Source: Medicago truncatula (Eukaryota; Streptophyta; Magnoliopsida; Fabales; Fabaceae). Taken from it: 64,000 nucleotides of DNA. Made by a program: the position numbers and the translations under genes. Shown here one piece after another: positions 36,222-48,073 of the stretch. Within the stretch, counting starts at the first letter, position 1. Each line of letters opens with the position of its first letter. Location of the stretch: assembly GCF_003473485.1 (NCBI RefSeq), contig NC_053043.1:35998576-36062575 (forward strand), given 5' to 3'. Below the pieces are notes generated by a model. It saw only the letters and a list, made by a program, of their open reading frames with translations, had not been told where the DNA came from and ran no database searches.

Positions 36222-36309
36222 AGACTGTTGCAGTTGCATGGGTTGAGGTCGACTGCACCACCTGCAAGATATGCTCAGCCACTATCGCCTTAGGAACTGA
36301 GCACAATTT
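36222..36309 (-). pseudogene. TOM2B-like gene fragment
   Basis: The minus-strand translation contains PKAIVAEHILQVVQSTST, clearly like the [18 protein letters not shown] core of the gene at 13925-15646. Sequence on both sides does not continue the similarity in frame and no matching downstream exons were found, so this is a partial duplicate or retained fragment. Confidence 0.65.
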
Positions 36310-36683
36310 CTAAGTGTTACTTTTGAAGAGAAGGTTATGGGAGTTAAAATGGAAAATTAAACCCTTTGCTCTTAATCTATTTGTAATTAGTTTTATTGTT
36401 GTCCTATTAACACACAACTGACCAAGGTTTTAAAAATTGGACCAAAATTCTGCTAAAAAAAAAAAATTTGGACCAAAACTGATGAAACCGGCATGTACTA
36501 GAAAACATGCAGATTGAAAAGTTTGAAGCAAATTTCATTTGGGGAAGAAACATCCTATCAGACGGAATAATCAAAATAAACCTAAAGATGTTGGTTTCCT
36601 ATTCTAGGCTTTTTTTCTGCATCATACGAGATGATTAACTAACACAATATGCCTTGACACAAAAGAGTTGCACTATTAAACAT

Positions 36684-36810
36684 TAACAACAACCACCACC
36701 AAGAGCCTTATCCCACTAAGTGGAGTCGGCTACATGAATCAAACAACGCCATAGTGTTCTATTGAAAACCATGGCTTTCTCCAACTCGTTGATCTCTTAT
36801 AGTTGTTGAA
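36684..36810 (+). mobile_element. SINE-like plant repeat (CCTTATCCCACTAAGTGG family)
   Basis: ACAACCACCACCAAGAGCCT then TATCCCACTAAGTGGAGTCGGCTACATGAATC, a sequence widely dispersed in plant genomes. No target duplication was read; limits approximate. Confidence 0.6.
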
Positions 36811-37132
36811 TACTTAACATTATTTGTGATAAAATGTCTAATGACAAAACTGCTTTATGAATGATTTTGGTGTGTGAAACACTAATACATCTAAACTAAA
36901 AAGAGAATAGTAAAGGAAAACTCACATCTACTAGTGTGTTGTCACAAGTCATAACACTGCATCAAGAATTGGTAACTAAACTTGATAAGTGTGTTTGATT
37001 CTTGAGTGACAAAAACTGATTTTGAATGAATTGATTTTAGTTAAAAGTGAGTTGAATGTAAAGTCTTTTTCTTTTTTGGTAATCAAAGAGAAGAAAAGGA
37101 AACCAGAAAAGAAAAAAAAAAACAGGAAAGAA

Positions 37133-38045
37133 CTATCGCCCTGCTACCAGCTCTCGGCTAGCATCAGCCTGCAAGAGAGGGATGATTTGAGGAGGTGGTT
37201 CGATAAACTCCAGCCAAACATGGCTACCAGAAGCTTTGTGCTTTGCAAAACAATCCACAACTGCATTTCCTTCTCTAAGCTGATGCACTAGCTGGATGGT
37301 CTGATTCTTAGCTAATAACTCCTTGGTATTCTGGATAATAGCCGCATAATGATGCCAAATATTTGTTTCTCTTTGCACCAAATGAAGAGCCAAGGTTGAG
37401 TCGGTGTAACAAACCAGCGTTCTAAGAACTTTGTTGCAACCAATCCTAAACCCATCATATAAATCTAGAAGCTCAACATGAAGGACATTTGAAAAGCCAA
37501 CACTACCCGAAAAACTTCCAATCCAGGAGCCGTCGAAGTTTCTAAGGACTCCCCCAAAGCCAGATGCACCAGGATTCCCCAAACTGCTACCGTCAACATT
37601 CAACACAGAAGCACTCCCCTCAGCTGGGTGCCAAGAGTTCCAAATCTCAATTCGAGCCCGAGTAGCATTTAAAGGAAATGAAGTCTGAACAGATGAGCAT
37701 AATTAAGAATTTGCAGCTTAACTTGTTGAAGGTTCTTGGGCTATGCAGGCACGATTTCTAGCCATCCAAAGGAGCCACACAGCTGAAAGGAACAGGTGGG
37801 GGAGCTGTCTGTCGAGGCCTATAATGATCCACCAGCCAAGGTTATGCTCCAAGAAAAAGTTTATGTTGTCGAAGCTGATAGCTAACCAAAGGTTCCTAGG
37901 GAATGCACAATCCAGCAGGCAGTGGAAAACATCTTCGCTGGTTGAGTTGCATCTAGTGCAGACATCAGTCGGAGACATACCTCTCTTATGTAACATTACC
38001 TTCGTAGGAATAGCAGCATGGCAAGCTGATTTTTGTTTGAAAGCT
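37133..38045 (-). pseudogene. LINE relic: zf-RVT plus RNase H-like domain
   Basis: Minus strand, 5' to 3': 37718-38040 encodes the zinc-binding region of plant non-LTR reverse transcriptases (CHAAIPTKVMLHKRGMSPTD, then CTRCNSTSEDVFHCLLDCAF). Then 37133-37606 encodes an RNase H-like domain (LNVDGSSLGNPGASGFGGVL, CYTDSTLALHLV). An interruption of about 110 bp separates the frames. Endonuclease and reverse transcriptase are absent, as expected for a 5'-truncated insertion; a purine/A-rich tract follows the stop at about 37095-37130. Confidence 0.85.
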
Positions 38046-38434
38046 ACAAATCACAATTCCACTACTACATGATATAGATCGATTTGCACATTAAGTCTAA
38101 AAGCAAAATCAGTTCTACTTTGAGACACTCAAACATGTCAAAATCATTTTTACACCACTAGAATCCATTTTGCCCCATCCTAGAATCCATTTTGCGCCGT
38201 CCAAAATTGAAACCAAATATACACTAAGATTGCAATACTCATATTAGCAGGTTCTAAGGTGGACAAATACAGAAGCTCAAAATCTTTCTCGTTTTAATGG
38301 CTGAGATGATGGCTTAATTGATATCAGTTGAACCGAAACAAAAGAAAATGAACAAGTTCAGCTTTAAGGCACGCAGATTCATTTTCCCTTGTTTTTGTCG
38401 AACTAGCACCAAACAAGTCAATTTCTACTTCCAA

Positions 38435-38870
38435 AAGAGGAAATCTATCATCATTGGAGTTTCGAAGGATAAATAATAGACAGTCCGTCCACAGCAAACA
38501 ACCTATCAAAATTGTACTCTAAAGAATTTGCAATGCTCATGTCAAATGCAGTAACTAAAATTTAAAATTTAGCACAAATTTTGATTACACGGACACTCCT
38601 CGGATTAAGAGTGTCCCGGTATCAGACACGACATCGACACATATGATTACACTGAACTATGCGATTTTCTCAAATTATTAGCGGTGTCAATGTGTCAGTG
38701 TCGTGTCCGTGCTTCATATATTTATAATATAAGCAATAATAATAACATGGACAGTGAAGAAATCAGTAAGCAATTAATCATATAAGTAATTAAACACAAT
38801 CTAGTTCCAAATTCCCAGCACAACTACAATAAAGTAAGCTGCACCATAAGAATAAAAACTAGATGTGTCA
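38435..38870. repeat. Local duplication, copy 2, with a MITE inside
   Basis: Matches 35110-35450 block by block but is interrupted at 38588-38711 by a GTGTC-type insertion. Confidence 0.7.
38588..38711. mobile_element. GTGTC-type MITE inside duplication copy 2
   Basis: Begins CACGGACACTC and ends GTGTCGTGTCCGTG, inverted to each other. Related to the repeat in intron 1 of the TOM2B-like gene. Copy 1 of the duplication gives the unoccupied site (GATTACACATTCATCATATA). Confidence 0.65.
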
Positions 38871-39959
38871 AACTATATATCAGAAGTACCTGCTTTATTC
38901 ATCATTTTCTTAACTGTTCATTCATATAAACTCACATTAATCAAAACTACAAAAAACTAATAAAGTAAAGAATTTTTTGTTTTTGTGGCAAAGAAGGTGT
39001 CAGATGAGTAAGGTGAATATCAATCATCAAATCCTGGAAAAGAAAACCACCAACAGCAATAAGCTGGGCAATTAATTATTGAAACAGGATCTGTAGCCAT
39101 CAATTAATCTTCATTACCCTAATTGCACACAATATAATACAAAGAAAGCAACAAATGAAAATAAAAAAATAATTTTTGGTTTGAAAATGGGTAAAATAAT
39201 CAAACTATAAGGAAGGATGAAGATGAAAAACAATTGAGTGAATTATTGATGTCTCTGTCTGAACTCGTCTGAAGTATGAACCTTCGATTTGAAGAACTGT
39301 GACCCGATCACCCGAACATAAATGTCCAAGGCCCTTTGTTTTTTTTTTTTTCCACAATTATTAGAAAAAGTTTTCGGTGTAATTAATGGTCTGTTTTGTA
39401 TGTTAAAATTACTAAATTTTTTTTTGTTTGTATGTCTATTAAATTTAACATTTCAAATTTCAAGACAATTAATTAAGGGTATGTTTAGGAAAAAATAATA
39501 AATACATCTAATAATTTGAAAAAGGATAAAATAAAGTCAAATGAATGTTTAGATATAGGGAGGGATAAAAACTGCTCTTGAAACATTGCTATCCCACACC
39601 CTAAAAATATTTATTAGACAAAATCATAAAAATCATTAAATAAAAAACTTGTTAATTATGATAGATAGTGTAACATCTCAACGTTTTATATGCATTGTAT
39701 ATGTCCTTAGTAGAGACCAGAGATTCTCTTAGATTCATGATTTATTCAACAATTTATTTTATGCGTAAGGAATTTAAGAATATTGTAAATCCTCCTTTTG
39801 TTAAATTATTATTATTAATTTTTTTTGGTACAAATTATTATTATTATTATTATAGTTTATGTATTTCAAATGATCTGCTTGACGTGATTATAATAGCTAT
39901 TAGAGAGTTTAGTTGTTAAATCATTTTTATGTAGCAATCATGCGTTTTATGTTTTGGAG
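38871..39959. other. Intergenic, no gene seen
   Basis: AT-rich with T and A runs. The frame at 39695-39919 contains a TATTAT simple repeat and no domain. Confidence 0.5.
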
Positions 39960-40470
39960 GAGGAGATGTTGGAGGAGTGTTGTGTGTTTCTTTATGATGT
40001 TGTTTTGCAGGATGATCTTGTCGATACGTGGCAATGGTACTCGGAGCCTGCGAAAGGTTATAATGTTTGTTGTGTTTATCATTTGTTAACAACGGCAGAC
40101 CAATCTATTCATTTTGTCATATGAGATTTAATTTGACATAACCAAGACCCTTTGAAAGTCTTAGGTTTTGCTTGGCGTCTTCTTCGTAACCGGATTTCAA
40201 CAAAAGACAACTTATTCGACGAGACATTCTTCATCAGGATTCTCAATTATGTGTGGTTGGTTGCGATCTGTTTGAATCAACAACTTAATTTAGTTTTCGA
40301 ATGTTTGGATGATTTGGAAAGAAAGAAACTACAAGTTGTTAAACGTTACAACAACTATTTGATAGAATTAAGCTCAAGTCTTTCTCGTGGTTGAAGGATC
40401 ACAATGTCACTTTTGCTTTTGATTACCACCGCTAAATCCTTTAGTTTGGGTATGTAATTTTTTGGGTTGC
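39960..40470 (+). pseudogene. LINE relic, zf-RVT region to 3' end
   Basis: Plus-strand frames with stops: DTWQWYSEPAKGYNVCCVYH, then LGFAWRLLRNRISTKDNLF (the F-W-R-L..R..T..NL signature of the reverse-transcriptase zinc-binding region), and near the end FLVVEGSQCHF / SWLKDHNVTFAFDYH in another frame. Only the C-terminal part of the element remains. Confidence 0.75.
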
Positions 40471-41268
40471 CTAATTGGTTTTGGCGAATTTATTTTGTAG
40501 TTGGGTTTGGTGGTTGTGTTGAAATATTGTTTTGAACTTCTTGTGTTCTGTTGTGGCACATCTTGTGCTTCTCAAAATGTGTTTTTTGTAATATATTCCA
40601 TTTTGGTTTGATCGAAAAAAGTGTAGGATTATACATGCCTCCCTTTCCATTGGTTTCAAAACGAATTTGACCAATTTAATATCCCTTGTCATTCATGCAT
40701 TTTCCTCTCTTCTTTACAGTGTTCTTGACCATTCTATTAATAAGTGGGTTAATGTTGTGTTTAGTCAAATCCTATTTTTACTCAACTTATTCTACTTATT
40801 TGACAACGAGTTTCCCTTTTGTTGCTAAGTCAATTACACATCCCTCTCACATGAAAATACTCCCTATGGCTATGTTATGAATGGTACATTAAAATAAACC
40901 TAGTTTTCACTTGTGTGTGCAGATGTTATTCCTTATTTTTGCTGATTTTGTTCAAGAGTAATGGTCACATATGTACCTATAATAACCTTGCTATTGATAA
41001 CACAATTAAAAAGATACTTGAAACTATTCTTACGTCTACTATACAAAAACCATTAGCAACCTCCCCACCGATTTTGATCCATCCTACTATTTTGTAAAAT
41101 AAGCTTTACTTGTTTCTTTGTCACAAATTTGATGTAATTAAGAGACTCATATTTCGATTTCCAAATTCATATACTCTTTTTGCATATAATCTCAGCCCAG
41201 CTATACATAACAAAAAAAAAAAGATTGAGAAATAATTACAACATAGTCTATACATAATCCATAACAAA

Positions 41269-41724
41269 TTAATGCACCAACCCTATCTCATAACTATCTT
41301 GCCAAAAGGAATTGTAAGCATGCTCTTCCATATCAAACCCATCATCACCAACCATAAAATGATCAATCATCACATCCTTCTCATCTCCCCAATTACTTCC
41401 ATCATCAAATTGAAAGGATGTCATCATATCCATATCCACCCATTCAACTCCAAAGTCATGATATCCCTCCTCTACCACTTGTCCAATGTTCCATGATTCA
41501 TTATAATATTCTTCAAAATTGCTCTTCAATTGTGATCCTATGCATGTTGAATTATCATGGCCACCCATCTTGCTTTCACTTATTTCAGCCTCAAAAGATC
41601 TTATTAAACTATCTAACCTTTCATCATTACTCTCATCACATGGTAACTCTTCCATTAGTGACATAAGAAGATCACCCTTCATTTCCACATCATAAGCCAA
41701 AGTTTCACAAACTTGAGAAGCCAT
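41269..41724 (-). CDS. Acidic small protein, four-gene family, copy 1
   Basis: Single-exon frame of 151 residues; function not recognised. It shares with three paralogues in this window an N-terminal block (MASQVCETLAYDVE, GDLLMSLMEELPCDESNDER), a likely amphipathic helix (LDSLIRSFEAEISESK), an acidic aromatic middle (FGVEWVDMD) and the C-terminus NSFWQDSYEIGLVH. No signal peptide, membrane segment or zinc ligand set. The high Asp/Glu content with Trp/Phe/Tyr would fit an acidic activation or protein-binding region, which is inference. This copy differs by a 5-residue gap (SNWGDEKDV) and one added His (GYHDFG). It is preceded by a TATA box and ACGT motif (separate entry). Confidence 0.8.
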   Translation of the reverse strand: MASQVCETLAYDVEMKGDLLMSLMEELPCDESNDERLDSLIRSFEAEISESKMGGHDNSTCIGSQLKSNFEEYYNESWNIGQVVEEGYHDFGVEWVDMDMMTSFQFDDGSNWGDEKDVMIDHFMVGDDGFDMEEHAYNSFWQDSYEIGLVH

Positions 41725-41859
41725 TTTGGTACAAATAATTAAAATGGTTTAATTTGTTATGACTTTGAAGAATTAGAAAGGATGAACAATAGTAAAGAGA
41801 ATATAGAATAGAGAAAAAGGCTTAAGATAAATTGATTGTATGTGCAAGGGAAGTTAGGG

Positions 41860-41893
41860 TTTTATATAGGCATTCATGAGGTGCCACGTCACT
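41860..41893 (-). promoter_or_regulatory. Promoter of copy 1: TATA box and ACGT motif
   Basis: On the minus strand GTGACGTGGCAC (41881-41892, ACGT core 41886-41889) lies just upstream of CCTATATAAAACCC (about 41859-41871). The TATA box is about 140 bp before the ATG. TGACGTGG is a bZIP-type site. This copy keeps the full motif. Confidence 0.65.
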
Positions 41894-43034
41894 TCAAGAA
41901 GGGGACATTACACCCATCATGACCCAAACAGTCATGTGCACACAAAAATAATTATATGGATATGGGTGATGATATGTCATTATGTTGCATAACAAAATAG
42001 CATAGCAATATGGTATTAAATTAAAGTTGTGCAATAATGGATAAAGAAGTATATTATGTATGTAACGTGTGGTCTGGCAATAAGGATGGTTCGAAGTGAG
42101 CAAGATATTGTGGAAATCGTAGAATCTGACCCCAATACCTCAATTGAATGTGGGTGGGACAAGGAAACATGAAAAAGCATAGCTTTCACTATTTCACTAG
42201 CTCAATTAACATCAAGTTGCAATAACAAAAAAAATGTATTGTCTTCCTTCAAAAAAAAAATGAATCGTCTAAATAATAATAATAATAACGAATGAATGAA
42301 TGAAGGAACAAGTTGTTAAGGAATCCATGCGTGTTTCCTTCAAAAAAAAAAAAGGAATCCATACGTGTCAATATGTTAAGATAAAACTTAGATGCATTTT
42401 GTTATGTACTTTTCCTATGATTTTTAACTAAACTATCAATGATTTTGTCAAATGATTTTTTTCCTCAAAGTTAGTTGTAATAAAAAAGTGCAGTATTTTA
42501 GTTAAGAAGCATACGGAAAATACATAAAAGAGCTAGGAAATAAAAGAGCTAGGAAATACATATAAATTTTGTCCAATATTTTATAACATAAAGGAACCTT
42601 CACCAATTCGCCTACAATATTCAGTGTTCCAATTTTATAATAATAACACACAACAAATAACATGATTTTGTTTATAATCATTATATTTTTGGTAAGAAAA
42701 CTAGGAGATGTTTGGATTTATTTTATTTTTTTTTGACAAAAGATGTTTGGATTTAGATGCTCTTCATTAAATAAAAATTAAGTTTTTTTAAATGGAATTT
42801 CAACCATCAAACAAAAGAGAAAAAAATGAGAATAAAATATAAAGAATAATGGTTGTTGTATTTTAATGGTAGAGATGAAAATGAAAAAAAAATTGAGATA
42901 AATGGACAGAATCAAGATGTTGTCATCCAAAGTCAATTTAACCATTCATTTTGGCAAGACATTTTTCATGATAAAATTCCCTTAACAAGCATGTTCTTTT
43001 TAAATCTACCCCGGTTAATTAAAAAAACCTCTAA

Positions 43035-43127
43035 AACTAATTTTTACTACTCCGTATTGGAACGATACTCTATTTTTACTACTTCGATAAACCGTGCACT
43101 TGCGAATTTACCCCATCAAGTTTTTGG
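43035..43127 (+). mobile_element. Fragment of a Calypso/Athila LTR end with start of primer site
   Basis: GGAACGATACTCTATTTTTA, ACTACTTCGATAAACCGTGC and CTTGCGAATTTACCCCATCA match the end of the LTR at about 20375-20434, and then AAGTTTTTGGCG matches the beginning of the tRNA-Asp primer site before the sequence changes abruptly. Confidence 0.7.
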
Positions 43128-43225
43128 CGATGAAAGCTGAATCAGTTGATAATGAGTTGACTGAACCGCAAAGTCATGGATTCAATTCCCGCTGTAAGTG
43201 TAAGGACATCTTTGGTGTGTGACTC
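43128..43225 (+). mobile_element. SINE-like fragment
   Basis: CAGTTGATAATGAGTTGACT then GTCATGGATTCAATTCCCGC resemble pol III A and B boxes of tRNA-derived SINEs; it directly follows the LTR fragment. No target duplication was read. Confidence 0.45.
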
Positions 43226-43379
43226 TAGTGAGAAATCACAATGAAAAAAAATCACAATGTAAGAAATCTCAAATTCACGTCAGGTTGGATCATCACGTCA
43301 GGCTAAGAGTATCCACTCAATTGAGATTGATATCACATATTCACTTAAAATGTCTAATAAACATGTAGTTTGTTAACTT

Positions 43380-45560
43380 GACATAATCAACTATATTTTG
43401 TCACAATCAGATCCCACCAAAGATAAAAAGTAAAAAAATTTAAAATAATGAAGGTTGAATAAAAAATAGTATCAAAGTGAGTGACATGTAAAAACTAAAA
43501 TTTAAGATAAAATGATTAGAAAATAACATCCAAAAGTAGAAAATAAAAAAACAGATCATCATAATGTTTGGACTTTCAAAGGGGTCTAAACTGAATTTCA
43601 TAATCACATTAAGCTAAGAACAACTACTCAAGTGAGAGTGACATCATATCTACATCAAAATTCTTAAGGGATTAGGTATATAGGTCAACATACTTATATG
43701 TTTCTCACCAACTACTCTTGGATTCAATGTGAAACTTGAACTCACATATGACATGTCAACATCTTTCTCTCTTAAGTGTTAGACTCTTTACATCTATTAT
43801 CTAGTAACATAGACAAACAAGATCAAAGAAGGCATATCATGGTAAAAATAAAAGTGGGTTGGCGGTGATTTAATGGAGGGATGTTTATGTTCATTTTTTT
43901 CATTATAAGAGAGAAAATAAATTAGAAACATAAAGAAGATAAGAGGGAGATTTTTGTTCATTTCTTTCACCCAAAATCTTATGACATTAGGTATATGAGT
44001 CATCTGTCTTATATTTTTCTCACCACTTACTATTGCATCTAATGTAGAACTTTATCTCACGTACGACATATAACTCATTTCTCTTAATCTGGGGACATTG
44101 ACAAATAAAGTCAAGCTGAGTCACAATATGGTAAAAAAGGTGGTTGGTGGTGATTTTAAGATGGTAGTTTTATGTTTCTTTCATTCATGAGTGTAAAGAA
44201 ATTAGATTTGAAAAAGAAAATCGATGAAAAATGAATTTTAACATGAGAGAAACGATAAGGAAAAAAATATGGAATGTGTGCTTTAATCGAGATAGTACGG
44301 GGAATGAAATGAGTTGATGATAATTTTAAAGGTTTTTTTTTTGTTGAAGGAATTGAAGATTTTGATATAATTATTTTATCAAAAATTAGACTCAATTAAA
44401 AAAACATCACATCATTTTAAAATTTCAAACAATCATATATTTTTTCAACTCAACAAAACACATCTAAATTTTTTCATTGTCATATACCACAAATGAACTT
44501 GAAATAATGGAGGTTAAATAAAAAAAAATAGCATGAAAGCGAATGACATCCAATAACTAAAATTTAAGATGAAAAAATTAAACAAAAGACATCTAAAAAC
44601 TAACAAAGTAGTTCATCATAGTTTTGAAACTTTATGGGTGACCTACATCGAGTTTGATATCACATATTCACCCTAAATCTCAAGACACTAGTTATATGAA
44701 TCATCTCACTTATGTGTTGTTAAAATTCTACTATTTCATCCAATATAACTTTAATTAACATTTTTTTTTTGAAGAACTTTAATTCACACTTGATACATTA
44801 ACATTTGTTAATCAACTGTGTAACTCTCCGCGACAGAAATTAGGTGATATAGTCTAATAAGGTCAAATGGAGGCATAACATGTTCAAAAATGTTGGTTGG
44901 TGGTGTGTCATGGAGGGAGATTTTTGTTCATTCCTTTCAAGAAAAGAAAGAAACGATATTCAAAGTAAAAAAAATCATATAAGAAAAGGGAATTTGAACA
45001 TGAAAGAAGATAAGGTAAAAAAATAATATTGTGCTTTTTGTTTGTGAGAGTATAGGTAATAGTGTGAGTTGTCAGTAATTTTACGAGTTTGTTGAAAGAG
45101 TTTGAAATTTTTGTGTAATTATTTTACCAAAAAATAGATTCAATTAAAAAAACGCCACATAATTTTAAATATGTAATAAACATGTATTTTGTCAAATTAG
45201 TGTAACATATATACAAATTTCCATTATCACTTGCCACCAAAAATAAAAAATGAATGAATTTAAAATAATAGAGGTTGAATGAACATATTCAGTGAATGGC
45301 ATCCAAAAGTCATCATAACATCGTGACTTTGAGGGGATCCTGCATTGAATTTGATTATCACATCAAACTTGGAGAATCCACACAAGTGAGTTTTACACCA
45401 AATCTTCATCATAGACCTTAAGACATTAGGTATATGAGTCATATCACTTATATGTTTATCAACATCCACTCTTGCATTCAATGTGGAACTTTAACTTACA
45501 CTTGACACATTAACATCACTCCCTCAATTATGAGACTTTCTACTATGCATGACAACAAAA
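43380..45560. repeat. Degenerate tandem array, units about 300-1000 bp
   Basis: Recurring blocks: TTTAAAATAATGAAGGTTGA at 43438, a diverged form at 44498 and again at 45258; GACATTAGGTATATGAGTCA at about 43984 and 45423, with variants near 43670 and 44685; GGTGGTTGGTGGTGATTTTA near 44138, with variants near 43853 and 44890. About four partly deleted units. Short frames inside are not genes. Confidence 0.65.
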
Positions 45561-46199
45561 CTCATATCCGCGGTTACCCGCCCGAACGCACCCCGATTTG
45601 ATGGGGGTTCTTCGCTTTCATTGAGTTTGGATATGAGTTTAGGTTATCTCTGATTTCTCAACACAGGTACAAGATGGGTAACATGGATATAAGCACTCAC
45701 CCTGAACACATACTCAAACTCATTTCAAATGTAGAAAATTACCTTATTACCTACTAAGCTTTTCCATGTTATAATAATTGCCATTGAAATTGAAAGGAGT
45801 AACCAAATTACTCGATCATGAAAATGTTAATGTTAGTATATTGTTGAATAATGTAGTATAACATTGCCTGCACTGAATGAAAATACTTATTTTGTATTAA
45901 AAAAAATGATTCACTATGGGGATGAGGATGAGGCAAGGATACCCAAACCCTATGGGGAAAAAGATGCGATTCAATTTCTCGAATATAAGTAGGAAAACAT
46001 GTACGTATATTAGAGTCGTGGATCGGACGAGAAACATAAAATCCTTCTCAATTGCACCCCTTTGCCATGCCTACTTTATGCATCTGAGATCAAACCGGGT
46101 TGTGATACCATTGTTGAACTTTATGGGGTGGGTTAGCCTATTGAACATAGACCAACTATCCAAATGAGAATAATACTACATTTTCTTGCAGTATTTTAA
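45561..46199. other. Dispersed repetitive sequence, no gene
   Basis: A stretch with CCGCGGTTACCCGCCCGAAC and, further on, GGATGAGGATGAGGCAAGGA looks like two arms of a common plant repeat (inverted GGGTACCCGCGG-type signals), but the limits are unclear. Confidence 0.35.
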
Positions 46200-46841
46200 G
46201 TATCACGAAATTCTAGCCCGTGTTTGGCACGGGTGTCCATACTAGTGGATGCCGAAATGCACAAACCAGACACGTCCAACCAACACAAAATAGGACATAA
46301 ATTCATAATTCGTACAAGACACTCAAAATCTAAAGAACGACTCCAAGTCTTTCTAATTGAAATACAAAATTACTCTCTCGTCCCTTAACTTAATTCCATA
46401 TAAGGACTTTGTCCTTTTTCTTATTTTTACACAACATTTTTGTCCTTTTAATCAATCTACATATTGATTTTCAAGATTCAAATATATGGTTTTATTTCAT
46501 CATGGGCTTCTAGTATTTAATTCTATGGTCTTTCACTCATGTTTTCATGAATTTTAAATTTGATGCTTGAAAATCCAGATTAAGAGATTCATTATTAAAA
46601 CAAACTCATTATTAAAATTAAGTCAAGGGAGGACGAAATTTGGTTTGCTTAATTAAAATAAGCAAAGTCATATGCTTTGTTTTTGTCACTACAAAATTGT
46701 TGTGGTTAAGACTCGTATCTTGATTTCCAAATTTATAAACTTTTTTAGAATATAATCTCAGCCCAATTAGATATAGCAAAAACAAAAGTTTGACAATTAA
46801 TTACAAAACATGACTATAGTCTATACATAGGATTTTACAAA

Positions 46842-47309
46842 TTAATGCACCAACCCAATCTCATAATTATCTTGCCAAAAGGAATTGTAAGCATGTTCTT
46901 CTATCTCAAACCCATCATCACAAACCATTAAATGATCAAGCATCACATCTTTCTCATCTTCAAAAGAGTCTATAGCCTCCCAATTTCCATCATCAAATTG
47001 GAAGGATGGCATCAAATCCATATCCACCCATTCCACCCCAAAGTCATATCCCTCCTCCACCACATGTCCTAGGTGCCATGATTCATCATAATATTCTTCA
47101 AAATTGATCTTCAATTGTGATCCTATGCATGTTGAATTATCATGACCACCCATCTTGCTTTCACTTATTTCAGCCTCAAATGATCTTATTAAACTATCCA
47201 ATCTTTCATCATTACTCTCATCACATGGTAACTCTTCCATTAGTGACATGAGAAGATCACCCTTGATTTCTACATCATAAGCCAAAGTTTCACAAACTTG
47301 GGAAGCCAT
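46842..47309 (-). CDS. Acidic small protein, four-gene family, copy 2
   Basis: 155-residue uninterrupted single-exon frame. Same architecture as copy 1 but without the extra His and with the full middle segment (NWEAIDSFEDEKDVM). Private changes include ESWHLGHVVEEGY in place of ESWNIGQVVEEGY and a C-terminal block QDNYEIGLVH. The function is not recognised; the open frame, despite dense repeat insertion around it, suggests that selection maintains it. Its promoter keeps the TATA box, but the ACGT core has become CATG. Confidence 0.8.
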   Translation of the reverse strand: MASQVCETLAYDVEIKGDLLMSLMEELPCDESNDERLDSLIRSFEAEISESKMGGHDNSTCIGSQLKINFEEYYDESWHLGHVVEEGYDFGVEWVDMDLMPSFQFDDGNWEAIDSFEDEKDVMLDHLMVCDDGFEIEEHAYNSFWQDNYEIGLVH

Positions 47310-47452
47310 TTTGGTACAAATATTTAAAGTGGTATACTTTGTTTATGACTTTGAAGAAGAGGAGAAAAAGGATGAACAAATAATAGAGAGGAATAGAGAA
47401 TAGCTAGAGAAAAAGGCTTAAGATGAATTGATTGTATGAGCAAGGGAAGTTA

Positions 47453-47489
47453 GGATTTTATATAGGCCCTTATGAGGTGCCATGTCACT
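47453..47489 (-). promoter_or_regulatory. Promoter of copy 2: TATA box, altered ACGT motif
   Basis: TATATAAAA is conserved (about 47457-47465). The upstream motif reads GTGACATGGCAC (47477-47488): one base change removes the ACGT core found in copies 1 and 3. Confidence 0.6.
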
Positions 47490-47986
47490 TCAAGAAGGGG
47501 ACAATACACCCATCATGGCCTAAACAGTCATGTGCACATGAACACACAAAAACAATAAGTATATGATATGGGTGATCATGTTGCATATCAAATTAGCAAT
47601 ATGGCATAAATAATTTATTAAAGCTGTACAATAAGTTAGATAAAGAAATATGGTGGCATAATGTACGTGTGCTCTGGCAAGAGGGACGGCTCAAAGTAAG
47701 GAAGATATTGCGGAAATAATAGAATCTGACCTCAAAACAACAATTGAGGGTTGGGTGGAACAAGTAAACATGAATAGACAAAACATTTTTTTTTTTTGAT
47801 ACGAAATACAATCCCTTTATAATGAACCAAACATCAAGTTTGCACATAAGGAAACTTAAATGAAACGGTAAAATATCTCTTCTAACTTAATTAATGATCT
47901 TTGTTTGAAATATTATGCAGTTGTACGCAGAGAATATCTGATTATAAAAAGAAAGTCAAGTTGCGATTGCAATTGTAAATCATGGA

Positions 47987-48073
47987 TTTTATTTTTTTGG
48001 TCTGATGTTCAAACCCCATACCTTGCATATATTATGCATTGTTCTTATTAACTGAGTTAAGCCCACGAGGACC
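47987..48073 (-). mobile_element. SINE, minus strand, same family as 10139-10274
   Basis: Flanks AAATCATGGA (47977-47986) and AAATCATAGA (48074-48083) match at 9 of 10 positions. T-rich left end (A tail on the minus strand). The segment ACTGAGTTAAGCCCACGAGG is shared with the copy at 10139. Confidence 0.7.

Larger units (their letters stand above)
41140..42720. repeat. Duplicated genomic unit 1 (gene plus flanks)
   Basis: Blocks shared with units 2-4: TATAATCTCAGCCCA downstream of the stop; the promoter; CATCATGACCCAAACAGTCA and ATGGATATGGGTGA upstream; GACCCCAATACCTCAATTGA; and AGGAACCTTCACCAATTCGC and GGTAAGAAAACTAGGAGATG further out (shared with units 2 and 3). Confidence 0.75.

Noticed and set aside
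41272..41666. Plus-strand frames rich in His, Pro and Ile, also at 51317-51562 and 61153-61350
   Set aside because: They are antisense shadows of the conserved acidic-protein genes.
45260..45481. Frames in the 43-46 kb array
   Set aside because: Repeated words generate them; they are not conserved between the units.
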